In this document: positions 28,429 to 36,127 of the stretch, piece after piece
Numbering within the stretch: position 1 is the stretch's first letter
Layout of the letters: each line of letters begins with the position of its first letter
From: Kineosporia sp. R_H_3
GTDB lineage: Bacteria; Actinomycetota; Actinomycetes; Actinomycetales; Kineosporiaceae
Assembly: GCF_002198675.1 (NCBI RefSeq)
Contig: NZ_MWLL01000125.1
Coordinates: 1-42,532 of the forward strand
Direction of reading: 5' to 3'
DNA length: 42,532 nucleotides
Notes under the pieces: model-generated
Databases searched by the model: none
What the model was told of the DNA's origin: nothing
The model's input: only the letters and a program-made list of their open reading frames with translations
Translations under genes and position numbers: made by a program

Positions 28429-28608
28429 TCAGGCGGCCTGCGGGCGGTCCGGTCCGGGCGTGCCCGGGCGCGGGCGGAGCGGGACGACGGGGGCGAGGTC
28501 CCGGCCCGCGGCGACGAGCAGCGGGTGCCGGTCGCCGGAGGTGTCGAGGGCGGCGGACAGGACGCTCGTGAGGACGAGGGTGAGCGGCAGGTCGTCCGGC
28601 GGCGTCAT
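28429..28608 (-). CDS. Small hypothetical protein upstream of the GGDEF gene
   Basis: 59 aa: a helical N-terminal half (DDLPLTLVLTSVLSAALDTSG) and a Pro/Arg-rich C-terminal half. The ATG at 28608 is supported by GGAGGGA nine bases upstream, which sets it apart from chance ORFs. It is probably co-transcribed with the degenerate GGDEF gene. No known domain; a role in the same signalling module is only a guess. Confidence 0.5.
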   Translation of the reverse strand: MTPPDDLPLTLVLTSVLSAALDTSGDRHPLLVAAGRDLAPVVPLRPRPGTPGPDRPQAA

Positions 28609-28857
28609 GGCGGTCCCTCCGGGTGCTCGGTGCGGGTCGGTCACCCTGAGACAGTCGTCGCGGCAGCCGTCGTCTTGAGGGCTGCGACGTCCGGCGGGCC
28701 CGCGGGCCCCGAGGTTCACCCGACCGACGTCACCCGGCAGGCCCAGTGCGTGCGGAGCGTCACCACCTGGCTAGGCTTCGTGCTGCCGGCGCAGGGTGTG
28801 CCGTCACGCCGCGCGAGCAGCCCCTGCCGCGCCGGTCGAGCAGCAGTGGAGGATCCC

Positions 28858-29283
28858 GTGGCCAGCACCGAGCGGACGCTCGTCCTCGTCAAGCCGGACG
28901 GCGTGCGCCGCGGCCTCACCGGCGAGGTCCTGCGGCGCGTCGAGACCAAGGGCTACGCCGTCGTCGCGCTGGAGATGCGCGTCGCGACCCGGGACCTGCT
29001 CGAGCAGCACTACGCCGAGCACATCGGCAAGCCGTTCTACGAGCCCCTCGTCGAGTTCATGAGCAGCGGCCCCGTCGTCGCGGCCGTCGTCGAGGGCCAG
29101 CGGGTCATCGAGGGCTTCCGGTCGCTCGCCGGCTCGACCGAGCCGACGCTCGCCCCGCCGGGGACGATCCGCGGCGACCTCGGCCGGGACTGGGGCACGT
29201 CCGTGCAGCAGAACCTCGTCCACGGGTCCGACTCGGTCGAGTCCGCCGCGCGTGAGATCGGGATCTGGTTCCCGGGGCTCTGA
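28858..29283 (+). CDS. ndk: Nucleoside diphosphate kinase
   Basis: 141 aa, full length. It balances NTP pools by phosphate transfer through His122 in the canonical QNLVHGSDS active site. Other conserved parts: TLVLVKPDGVRRGL at the N-terminus and APPGTIRGDLG. GTG at 28858 follows GGAGG. In many actinobacteria ndk follows folC-DUF4233; here two minus-strand genes intervene. A second, more divergent ndk lies at 32187. This copy has the standard active site and is probably the housekeeping enzyme. Confidence 0.97.
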   Translation: MASTERTLVLVKPDGVRRGLTGEVLRRVETKGYAVVALEMRVATRDLLEQHYAEHIGKPFYEPLVEFMSSGPVVAAVVEGQRVIEGFRSLAGSTEPTLAPPGTIRGDLGRDWGTSVQQNLVHGSDSVESAAREIGIWFPGL

Positions 29284-29297
29284 GCCCCGCCCGACTG

Positions 29298-29339
29298 CCC
29301 TGACGCTGCCGCCCCGGTGCTGTCCGGGGCCGCTCAGGG
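29298..29339. terminator. Bidirectional terminator between ndk and the MarR gene
   Basis: CCCTGA/TCAGGG outer pairs and GCCCCGG/CCGGGGC inner pairs enclose a TGCTGT loop, with an internal loop in the stem. It overlaps the MarR stop codon. Confidence 0.6.
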
Positions 29340-29840
29340 GGCCGGTTCGTCGTCCAGCGCCCGGCGGTGGGCGGCGATGCCGTCCGCCATGCCCGTGAGG
29401 AACCGCCGGACGACGGCGAGGTCGGCGTCGGACATCGGGCCCATGACCTCCTCCTGGAGCGGCGCGAGGCGGCCGAAGAAGTCCATCGCGACCGCCATCC
29501 CGTGCTCGGCCCAGCGCAGGTGGAGCTTGCGGCGGTCGACGTCGTCCCGGTCCCGCCGGATGTGGCCCTGCTTCTCGAGCCGGTCGACGACGGCGGTCGT
29601 CGCACCCGACGAGAGCCGCAGCTTGGCGGCGAGCTCACCGGGCGTGAGCGGCGCCCCGGCGCCCTCGGCGTCCATGACGTGCACGAGCGCCTCGAAGTCC
29701 GTCGGGTGCAGGCCGTGCCGCGACGCGAACTCGTGACCGAGCCGCTGCGACTCGACCGTGACCCGGCGCAGCAGCGCCTCGACCTCCTCGACGAGGCGTT
29801 CGCGCTCGGTGCCGCGCGGGCCGTACCCGGGCTCGCCCAC
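29334..29840 (-). CDS. MarR family transcriptional regulator
   Basis: 168 aa. Winged-helix MarR fold with a dimerisation helix at each end. The recognition region is LTPGELAAKLRLSSGATTAVVDRLEKQGHIRRDRD and the wing DVDRRKLHLRW. It is likely the repressor of the divergent MMPL exporter gene: the two share a short intergenic region with a palindrome (29893-29917). It starts with GTG at 29840, with AGGAGG about 11 bases upstream. Inducer unknown. Confidence 0.9.
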   Translation of the reverse strand: MGEPGYGPRGTERERLVEEVEALLRRVTVESQRLGHEFASRHGLHPTDFEALVHVMDAEGAGAPLTPGELAAKLRLSSGATTAVVDRLEKQGHIRRDRDDVDRRKLHLRWAEHGMAVAMDFFGRLAPLQEEVMGPMSDADLAVVRRFLTGMADGIAAHRRALDDEPAP

Positions 29841-29892
29841 GCCGTCCCTCGCCTCCTGGTCGTTCGAGTTGCGGAGATCGCTCCACTCGTCG

Positions 29893-29917
29893 AAACTCTC
29901 GACTGTCGAGATAGTTT
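29893..29917. promoter_or_regulatory. Candidate MarR operator
   Basis: CTCGAC-T-GTCGAG core palindrome flanked by AAACT and AGTTT, in the divergent MarR/MMPL promoter region. The palindrome's AT-rich right arm could also be the MMPL -10, which would explain repression. Confidence 0.6.
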
Positions 29918-29944
29918 ACCGCCGAGACACCTCGAGGGCATCCC

Positions 29945-32101
29945 ATGTCCGCTGCATCCGCCGTCACCAGGGGCCGGCTCGCCGCCTGGCTCACCGTAGC
30001 CGCCGCCGTGGTCGTCGGCGCGGCCGTCTTCGGGCTCCCCGCGCCGGACAACCCCGCACCCGTCTCGTCGACGGGGCTGTCCGCGCAGTGGCAGTCCACC
30101 CAGGTCGAGAAGCTCCAGGAGCAGCTGCCGTCCACCGGGGTGGAGCCGGCGGTCGTCGTCGTGAGCCGCTCGGACGGCGCCGCGCTCACCGAGGCGGACC
30201 GGTCCGCCCTCGCCGCCGTCGCGCCCGACCTGGGCCGGTTCGCCGTCGGCGGGCAGGTCGCCCCCGCGCAGGTCTCGCCGGACGGCACCGTCGCCCTCGT
30301 CGCCGTCCCGATGTCCAGCACGGCGGACGACGTGACCACGGCGAAGAACGTCACCGACCTGCGCACGGCGCTGGACGTCCTGCCGGCCGGCCTCGTCGCC
30401 GAGGTGACCGGGGCCCCGGCGATCAACGCCGACCTCTCGGCGGTGTTCGACGGCGCCGACGTGACCCTGCTCGCCGTCACCGCGGGCGTCGTCGCCCTGC
30501 TGCTCCTCGTGACCTACCGCAGCCCGTTCCTCTGGTTCGTGCCGCTCGTCGTCGTCGCGGCGACCGAGCAGATCACCCTCAAGACCGTCGGCGTCGTCGT
30601 CCCGGCGCTCGGCATCAACCTCGTCGAGGGCGCCGTCACCGGCATCGCGAGCGTCCTCGTCTTCGGCGCCGCGACCGACTACGCCCTGCTCCTCATCGCC
30701 CGCTACCGGGAGGAGCTGCGCCGCGAGGAGGACCGCTTCGTCGCCATGCGCACCGCCGTCCGCCGCACCGCGGAGCCGATCCTCGCGAGCGGGTCGACGG
30801 TCGTGCTCGGCGTCCTCACGCTGCTGCTCTCCGAGCAGGAGACGAACCGGGCGCTCGCCGTCGCCTGCGCGATCGGCGTCCTGCTCGCGATGGCGTCCGC
30901 GCTGCTCGTGCTGCCCGCCGCGCTCGTGCTCTTCGGCCGCTTCCTGTTCTGGCCGTTCGTGCCCCGGGTCGGCAGCCCCGCCCGCGAGGGCCGGGTGTGG
31001 GGCCGGCTCGGTGCCGCCGTCCTGCGCCGCCCGGTGCCGGTCGCGGCACTGGCGACGCTGCTGCTCGCGGGGCTCGCGCTCGGCGGGCTCGGGATCCGCA
31101 GCGGGCTGTCGCAGAGCGAGCTGTTCCGGGAGCGGCCCGAGGCGATCGCCGCCGCGGACACCCTCGCGAGGGCCTTCCCGGCGGGCACGACGCAACCGCT
31201 CGCCGTCCTCACCACCCCGGCCGCGGCCCAGCAGGTCTCCGACGCCGCGGCGCAGGTCCCCGGGGTGGCGTCCGCGACGCCCGGCACGACCGCGGGCGGC
31301 ATCGCCCAGGTCGACGTCGTCCTCGACGCCGAGCCGGGCAGCGAGGCGGCGCGCGACGCCGTCGAGGCGCTGCGCGCCGCGCTCGCCGACGTCCCCGGCT
31401 CCGCGCCGCCCGCGGTGCCCGGCGGGCCGGCCCCGGCCGGGGCGGTCGTCGGCGGCAGCGTCGCGGCGACGGTCGACCTGGACGCGGCGAACTCCGACGA
31501 CCGCCGGCTCATCCTCCCGGTGATCCTGCTGCTCGTCCTGGGCGTCCTCGTGCTCCTGCTGCGCGGCCTCGTCGCCCCCGTGCTCCTCATGCTCACCGTC
31601 GTCGCGTCGTTCTTCGCGAGCCTCGGCGCCGCCTGGCTCCTGTTCGACCTCGTGCTGGGCTTCCCGGCGCTCGACAGCGGCGTCGTGCTCCTCGCGTTCG
31701 TGTTCCTCGTGGCGCTCGGGGTCGACTACAACATCTTCCTCGTGACGAGGGCCCGGGAGGACGCCCGCACGATGGGGACCCGCGACGGCATGCTCTCGGC
31801 GCTCAAGGTCACCGGTGGCGTCATCACGAGCGCCGGCATCCTGCTCGCCGCCGTCTTCGCCGTCCTCGGTGTCCTGCCGCTCATCACGCTGACCCAGATC
31901 GGCATCATCGTCGGCATCGGCGTGCTGCTCGACACGCTGCTCGTGCGGACGGTGCTCGTGCCGGCGCTCGCGTTCGTCCTCGGGGAGCGGTTCTGGTGGC
32001 CCGCCCGGGTCGCGGCCGGCCCCGGTGACGGCGCCGCGGACGGTGACCCCGGCGAGGAGCCGGAGGACGACCGGACCTTGGTCGCACCGGCACCGCAGTG
32101 A
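29945..32101 (+). CDS. MMPL/RND family membrane exporter
   Basis: 718 aa. Typical MMPL topology: one N-terminal helix, an external domain (about 35-165), five to six helices, a second external domain (about 375-510) and a final helix bundle. Family markers: the VFGAATDYALLLIARYREEL segment in the first half and its repeat VALGVDYNIFLVTRAREDAR in the second, each with the Asp-Tyr pair linked to proton transfer. Substrates of relatives include lipids and drugs. It is shorter than mycobacterial MmpL and close to simpler actinobacterial MMPL proteins. It is divergent from the MarR gene, likely its repressor, and ends in an acidic cytoplasmic tail. Confidence 0.92.
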   Translation: MSAASAVTRGRLAAWLTVAAAVVVGAAVFGLPAPDNPAPVSSTGLSAQWQSTQVEKLQEQLPSTGVEPAVVVVSRSDGAALTEADRSALAAVAPDLGRFAVGGQVAPAQVSPDGTVALVAVPMSSTADDVTTAKNVTDLRTALDVLPAGLVAEVTGAPAINADLSAVFDGADVTLLAVTAGVVALLLLVTYRSPFLWFVPLVVVAATEQITLKTVGVVVPALGINLVEGAVTGIASVLVFGAATDYALLLIARYREELRREEDRFVAMRTAVRRTAEPILASGSTVVLGVLTLLLSEQETNRALAVACAIGVLLAMASALLVLPAALVLFGRFLFWPFVPRVGSPAREGRVWGRLGAAVLRRPVPVAALATLLLAGLALGGLGIRSGLSQSELFRERPEAIAAADTLARAFPAGTTQPLAVLTTPAAAQQVSDAAAQVPGVASATPGTTAGGIAQVDVVLDAEPGSEAARDAVEALRAALADVPGSAPPAVPGGPAPAGAVVGGSVAATVDLDAANSDDRRLILPVILLLVLGVLVLLLRGLVAPVLLMLTVVASFFASLGAAWLLFDLVLGFPALDSGVVLLAFVFLVALGVDYNIFLVTRAREDARTMGTRDGMLSALKVTGGVITSAGILLAAVFAVLGVLPLITLTQIGIIVGIGVLLDTLLVRTVLVPALAFVLGERFWWPARVAAGPGDGAADGDPGEEPEDDRTLVAPAPQ

Positions 32102-32186
32102 CCCGCGCCTAGCCTGGCGGTGGTCGCCGGCGTCCACCCCGCGTGGACCCGTCGCGGCCACCGCCGGCGCTTTTGCGAGGGAGACC

Positions 32187-32630
32187 ATGGACGGCGCAGC
32201 GACGCTCGAACGGACCCTGCTCGTCGTCAAGCCCGACGGCGTGGCCCGCGGCCACGTCGGCGAGATCCTGCGCCGGGTCGAGGCGAAGGGCTACCGGATC
32301 GTCGCCCTCGACCTGCGCGTCGCGGACCGGGAGACCCTCGCCGAGCACTACGCCGACCACGTCGACAAGCCGTTCTACCCCGGGCTCGAAGCGTTCATGG
32401 CCTCCGGGCCGGTCGTCGTCGCCGTCGTCGAGGGGGTCCGGGTCGTCGAGGGCCTCATGACGCTGTGCGGGCCGACCGACCCCACGGTCGCGCCGCCGGG
32501 CACGATCCGCGGCGACCTCGGGCACGACTGGGGGCACGGCAAGACGGAGAACGTCGTGCACCGCAGCGACTGCCCCGAGGCGGCCGAGCGCGAGATCAAG
32601 ATCTGGTTCGGGGACGTCGCAGGCGTATGA
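32187..32630 (+). CDS. Second, divergent nucleoside diphosphate kinase
   Basis: 147 aa. The overall NDK fold and the active His125 are kept (NVVHRSD), but the canonical HGSDS is HRSDC, placing Arg and Cys next to the catalytic His. TLLVVKPDGVARG and PPGTIRGDLGHDWGHG are conserved. It is a paralogue of the ndk at 28858, about 3 kb upstream. ATG at 32187 follows GAGGGAGA. Its stop overlaps an ATG of the zwf reading frame, so it is probably expressed together with glucose-6-phosphate dehydrogenase. It may have a specialised or reduced activity. Confidence 0.9.
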   Translation: MDGAATLERTLLVVKPDGVARGHVGEILRRVEAKGYRIVALDLRVADRETLAEHYADHVDKPFYPGLEAFMASGPVVVAVVEGVRVVEGLMTLCGPTDPTVAPPGTIRGDLGHDWGHGKTENVVHRSDCPEAAEREIKIWFGDVAGV

Positions 32631-34213
32631 GCGCGGGGTCGTGGGAGGACGAACCCTGGGTGTCCTACCCGTTCGAGGCGGCAGATGTAACAGAGGACTG
32701 TCACGATCATCCGGTGTCCACCGAACACCGTCCGCAGACGATCTCGTACCCCGCGCCCGGGTCCGTGCCGTACCACTCCAACGGCGAGCACGTCGACCCG
32801 CACGTCGTCGTCCTCTTCGGAGCGACCGGCGACCTCGCCCGACGCAAGCTGCTGCCCGGGCTCGCCCGGCTCGCCACGTCGGCGCTCGCTCCCGCCGTCC
32901 GCGTCGTCGCCACCTCCCTGGAGGACTACGACGTCGAGGGCTTCCGGGTCTTCGCCAAGCAGGCCGTCGAGGAGTTCGGCGGCGGCCGCCTCGACCCCGG
33001 GGCCTGGGAGGACTTCGCCTCCCGCCTGACGTACGTGCCGCAGGGCGCCGGCCCCGAGGCGCTGCGGGCCGCGGTCACCGAGGCCGAGGCCGAGCTCGGC
33101 GAGTCCGCGCTCCGGCTGCACTACCTCAGCGTGCCGCCGCGCGCGGCGCTCGCCGTCATCGCGATGCTGCGCGACGCCGGGCTCGTCGAGCGCTCCCGCG
33201 TCGTCATGGAGAAGCCGTTCGGCACCGACCTGCCGAGCGCCGTCGCCCTGAACACGCACCTGCACGAGACGTTCGACGAGAGCCAGATCTTCCGCATCGA
33301 CCACTTCCTCGGCAAGGAGGCGGCGCAGAACATCCTCGCGTTCCGCTTCGCGAACGGGCTGTTCGAGCCGATCTGGAACCGCAACTTCATCGACCACGTG
33401 CAGATCGACATCCCCGAGACCCTCGGGCTCGACCGCCGGGCCGGGTTCTACGAGGCGACCGGTGCCTACAAGGACATGGTCGTCACGCACCTGCTCCAGG
33501 TGCTCGCCTTCGTCGCGATGGAGCCGCCGACGGCGCTCGAGCCGCGGGCCATCAGCGAGGAGAAGAACAAGGTCTTCCGCTCGATGATGCCGATCGACAC
33601 CCGGGACGTCGTCCGCGGCCAGTACACCGGGTACCGCGGCGAGGAGGGGGTCTCACCGGACTCCGACACCGAGACCTTCATCGCGCTCAAGGTGGCCCTC
33701 GACAACTGGCGCTGGGCCGGCGTCCCGTTCTACCTGCGGACCGGCAAGAAGATGGCCGAGGGGATGCGGATCATCTCCATCGCCTTCCGGGAGGCGCCGC
33801 GCTCGATGTTCCCGGCGAACTCCGGCGTCGGGCAGGCCGGGCCGGACCACCTGACCTTCGACCTCGCCGACGCGTCCAAGGTGTCGCTGTCGTTCTACGG
33901 CAAGCGGCCGGGGCCGGGGATGAAGCTCGAGAAGCTCTCGATGCAGTTCTCCACCCAGGAGACCGACCGCGCCGGCGACGTCATGGAGGCGTACGAGCGG
34001 CTCATCCTCGACGCGATGCGCGGCGACCACACGCTCTTCACGACGGCCGACGGCATCGAGAGCCTGTGGGACCGCTCGACGGCGCTCATCACCGACCCGC
34101 CGCCGGTCAAGCCCTACGCGCCCGGTACATGGGGCCCGAACGCCATCCACCAGCTCATCGCGCCGCACGCGTGGCGGCTGCCGTTCGAGCGGGTCTGGCG
34201 CGAGAAGAGGTAG
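32627..34213 (+). CDS. zwf: Glucose-6-phosphate dehydrogenase
   Basis: 528 aa from the ATG overlapping the ndk stop; a GTG at 32714 (499 aa) is an alternative start closer to the conserved region. NAD(P)-binding VVLFGATGDLARRKL lies near the N-terminus, and the active-site signature RIDHFLGKEAAQN follows (His of DHFLGKE). The C-terminal alpha/beta domain is complete. It oxidises glucose-6-phosphate to 6-phosphogluconolactone and makes NADPH for the pentose phosphate pathway. The usual actinobacterial neighbours (tal, opcA, gnd) are absent, so this may be a second isozyme. The 3' end overlaps the convergent AraC gene by 59 bases. Confidence 0.92.
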   Translation: MSAGSWEDEPWVSYPFEAADVTEDCHDHPVSTEHRPQTISYPAPGSVPYHSNGEHVDPHVVVLFGATGDLARRKLLPGLARLATSALAPAVRVVATSLEDYDVEGFRVFAKQAVEEFGGGRLDPGAWEDFASRLTYVPQGAGPEALRAAVTEAEAELGESALRLHYLSVPPRAALAVIAMLRDAGLVERSRVVMEKPFGTDLPSAVALNTHLHETFDESQIFRIDHFLGKEAAQNILAFRFANGLFEPIWNRNFIDHVQIDIPETLGLDRRAGFYEATGAYKDMVVTHLLQVLAFVAMEPPTALEPRAISEEKNKVFRSMMPIDTRDVVRGQYTGYRGEEGVSPDSDTETFIALKVALDNWRWAGVPFYLRTGKKMAEGMRIISIAFREAPRSMFPANSGVGQAGPDHLTFDLADASKVSLSFYGKRPGPGMKLEKLSMQFSTQETDRAGDVMEAYERLILDAMRGDHTLFTTADGIESLWDRSTALITDPPPVKPYAPGTWGPNAIHQLIAPHAWRLPFERVWREKR

Positions 34214-35120
34214 GGCTGACGCCGCGCTCGCGCTTGAACGCGGCGCTGAACGCGAACGGCGTCGCGTAGCCGACCCGGCGCGAGACGGCGGCGACCGTCG
34301 CGCCGGGCTCGGCGAGCAGGTCGGCCGCGAGCGCGAGCCGCCAGCCGGTGAGGTAGGCCATCGGCGGGCGGCCGACGAGGGCGGTGAACCGCCGGGCCAG
34401 TGTCGCCCGGGACACCCCCGTGGCCCGGGCGAGCGACTCCAGGGTCCACGGCGCGGCCGGGTCGTCGTGGAGCAGCCGCAACGCCCGGGCCGCGACCGGG
34501 TCCGTCCGGCCGCGGTACCAGCCGGGGGCGGCGCACTCCGGCCGTGTCAGCCAGGCCCGCAGGCCCGCGACGAGGACGACGTCGAGCAGCCGGTCGACGA
34601 CGGCGTCCTGGCCCGGGGCGTCGCGCGCGGTCTCGGCCGCGAGCAGGGCCAGGGCGCCGGTGTCCCAGTCCTCGCGCGGCAGCACGGTGAGGTGGGGGAG
34701 GACGTCGAGCGCCGCCGCGCCGACGTCGCCGGCCGTCTCGTACGTGCCGACGACCATGGCGACACCGGCGTCGAGCCGGGTGCCCCAGGCCCGGACGCCG
34801 AGGTCGAGGTCGTGGCAGAGCGGGTCGCCGTCCAGGTCGGTGCTCACGTTGCCCGGCCCGATCACGGTCGTCGGACGCCGGTCCGGGGTGTCGGCGAGGG
34901 TCCACGGCCGCGGGCCGCGGGCCAGCACGAGGCCGCCCGGGTCCACCCGCAGGGTGCGGCCGTCGTCGTCCCGGGCCCAGGCCGTGCCGCGCAGCAGCGC
35001 CACGACGCAGAGCGCGGCGCCGTCCGCGACCCGGATCCCGAACGGCGGGTCGACGTGCGCGCGCAGCACCGCCGCCCGGCGGGCCCGCGGGCCGTCGAGC
35101 AGTGCCTCGAGGGCGTCCAT
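34155..35120 (-). CDS. AraC family regulator with cupin-like sensing domain
   Basis: 321 aa. An N-terminal cupin_6-type domain (about 1-195: FGIRVADGAALCVVALLRGTAW) and a C-terminal double helix-turn-helix (about 215-310: WTLESLARATGVSRATLARRFTALVGRPPMAYL ... VGYATPFAFSAAFKRERGVSP). The ATG at 35120 lies seven bases after TACCGT, so the mRNA is probably leaderless. It is divergent from the DUF1772 gene and very likely regulates it; such pairs are common. The last 20 codons overlap the 3' end of zwf on the other strand. Confidence 0.9.
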   Translation of the reverse strand: MDALEALLDGPRARRAAVLRAHVDPPFGIRVADGAALCVVALLRGTAWARDDDGRTLRVDPGGLVLARGPRPWTLADTPDRRPTTVIGPGNVSTDLDGDPLCHDLDLGVRAWGTRLDAGVAMVVGTYETAGDVGAAALDVLPHLTVLPREDWDTGALALLAAETARDAPGQDAVVDRLLDVVLVAGLRAWLTRPECAAPGWYRGRTDPVAARALRLLHDDPAAPWTLESLARATGVSRATLARRFTALVGRPPMAYLTGWRLALAADLLAEPGATVAAVSRRVGYATPFAFSAAFKRERGVSPTSSRARPARTAAATRAAR

Positions 35121-35127
35121 GCGGTCC

Positions 35128-35133
35128 ACGGTA
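35128..35133 (-). promoter_or_regulatory. Leaderless -10 of the AraC gene
   Basis: TACCGT on the minus strand, seven bases before the ATG at 35120. Confidence 0.45.
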
Positions 35134-35166
35134 GGTGCCGGACCCGTGCCCGGAGAAGGTCGTGTG

Positions 35167-35186
35167 AGACGAATGCGTATCCGTCT
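35167..35186. promoter_or_regulatory. Candidate operator between AraC and DUF1772 genes
   Basis: AGACGAAT-GCGT-ATCCGTCT, an inverted repeat matching at 7 of 8 positions with a 4-nt spacer, in the divergent promoter region. It fits a binding site for the adjacent AraC protein. Confidence 0.4.
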
Positions 35187-35235
35187 GCGACGCCGCATCA
35201 TGGATCGTCTCGACCGTGCCGCGCAGAGTGGGCGC

Positions 35236-35724
35236 ATGGACCTCCTTCGCAGGCTCGTCCTGCTCTTCTGCGCCGTCGGCTCCGGGCTCGTCGCCGGGCT
35301 GCTGTTCGCCTACGCGGTCTCGGTGATGCCGGCCCTCGCCCGGGTCGACGACCGGTCGTTCGTCGAGGTGATGCAGCGCGTCAACGTCGCGATCCTCAAC
35401 GGTTGGTTCCTCGTCCCGTTCGTCGGCGTGCTCGCCGGCGGCCTCCTCGCGGTCGCCCTCCACCTGCCCGCCGCCGGGCGCCCCGCGCTGCCCTGGGCCG
35501 CCGCCGGCCTCGCCCTCTACGTCGCGACGCTCGCCGTCACCGGCCTGGTCAACGTGCCCCTCAACGACGCGCTCGCCGCGGCGGGGGAGCCGGCCGCGCT
35601 CGCCGACCCGGCCGCCGTCCGGGCCGCCTTCGAGACCCGCTGGGTGACCTGGAACGTCGTCCGCACGCTGACCGCGACCGGCGCCCTCGCCTGCTTCGCG
35701 TGGGCAGGCGGCATCGTCGGCTGA
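35236..35724 (+). CDS. DUF1772 (anthrone-oxygenase-like) membrane protein
   Basis: 162 aa with four membrane helices. The DUF1772 pattern is clear: GLVAGLLFAYAVSVMPAL at the start, MQRVNVAILNGWF in the middle, VNVPLNDAL between helices and TWNVVRTLTATGAL at the end. The family includes anthrone oxygenase relatives, but most members are uncharacterised. It is divergent from an AraC regulator, likely its activator or repressor. ATG at 35236; the next 400 bases are non-coding repeats. Confidence 0.9.
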   Translation: MDLLRRLVLLFCAVGSGLVAGLLFAYAVSVMPALARVDDRSFVEVMQRVNVAILNGWFLVPFVGVLAGGLLAVALHLPAAGRPALPWAAAGLALYVATLAVTGLVNVPLNDALAAAGEPAALADPAAVRAAFETRWVTWNVVRTLTATGALACFAWAGGIVG

Positions 35725-35765
35725 CCGCTCTCGGTGACGTGCTCCGATGACCTGCTGCCGCGATG

Positions 35766-35954
35766 TTTGCTCTGCCCTCACTTGTGAGGGTGGGCCCGCC
35801 CGGCGCCTGCTCTGCCCTCACAGGTGAGGGTGCGGTGACGGGCGTGCGCCACAGCTTCGTCGTTGCTCCGCGACACGCGGCGAGCGCACCGGGGAGTCGT
35901 CAGGTGACGACGAACCTGTGGCGCGGACACCCTCACAAGTGAGGGCAGAGCAAA
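35766..35954. repeat. Nested inverted-repeat element
   Basis: A 27-nt sequence at 35766-35792 recurs exactly inverted at 35928-35954, and a near copy (25 nt, two differences at its centre) lies at 35808-35832. Each carries the palindrome CCCTCAC-nn-GTGAGGG. Inside them, 35846-35863 and 35907-35924 are 18-nt inverted repeats (17 matches), and GTCGTCA-GG-TGACGAC lies at 35897-35912. The whole would fold into one long cruciform or hairpin. It fills the gap between DUF1772 and the radical SAM gene. No ORF or transposase is present. It could be a REPIN/MITE-like relic, a multi-site operator or a structured RNA. Confidence 0.85.
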
Positions 35955-36024
35955 GCCTCCGGTACGGCACGTCTGGCCGGCGGTCGGGATCGGGCACCGG
36001 TGCGCCGCGCGCGTGCGCGGCGGT

Positions 36025-36030
36025 TACCCT
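36025..36030 (+). promoter_or_regulatory. Candidate -10 for the radical SAM gene
   Basis: TACCCT, which would start a transcript with a leader of about 90 nt before the ATG at 36128. The -35 is not obvious. Confidence 0.35.
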
Positions 36031-36127
36031 GGAACGGCAGTTCCGGCGTCCGCGGGTGAGCGCCGCCGCGGGCCGCCGAGAGCACCGATGTCACCGATCG
36101 CCGTCCACCGGAAGGGTCGTCACGACC

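Noticed and set aside
35766-35954. CRISPR array
   Set aside because: Repeats are in both orientations, number only three, and have unequal spacers; no cas genes are present.
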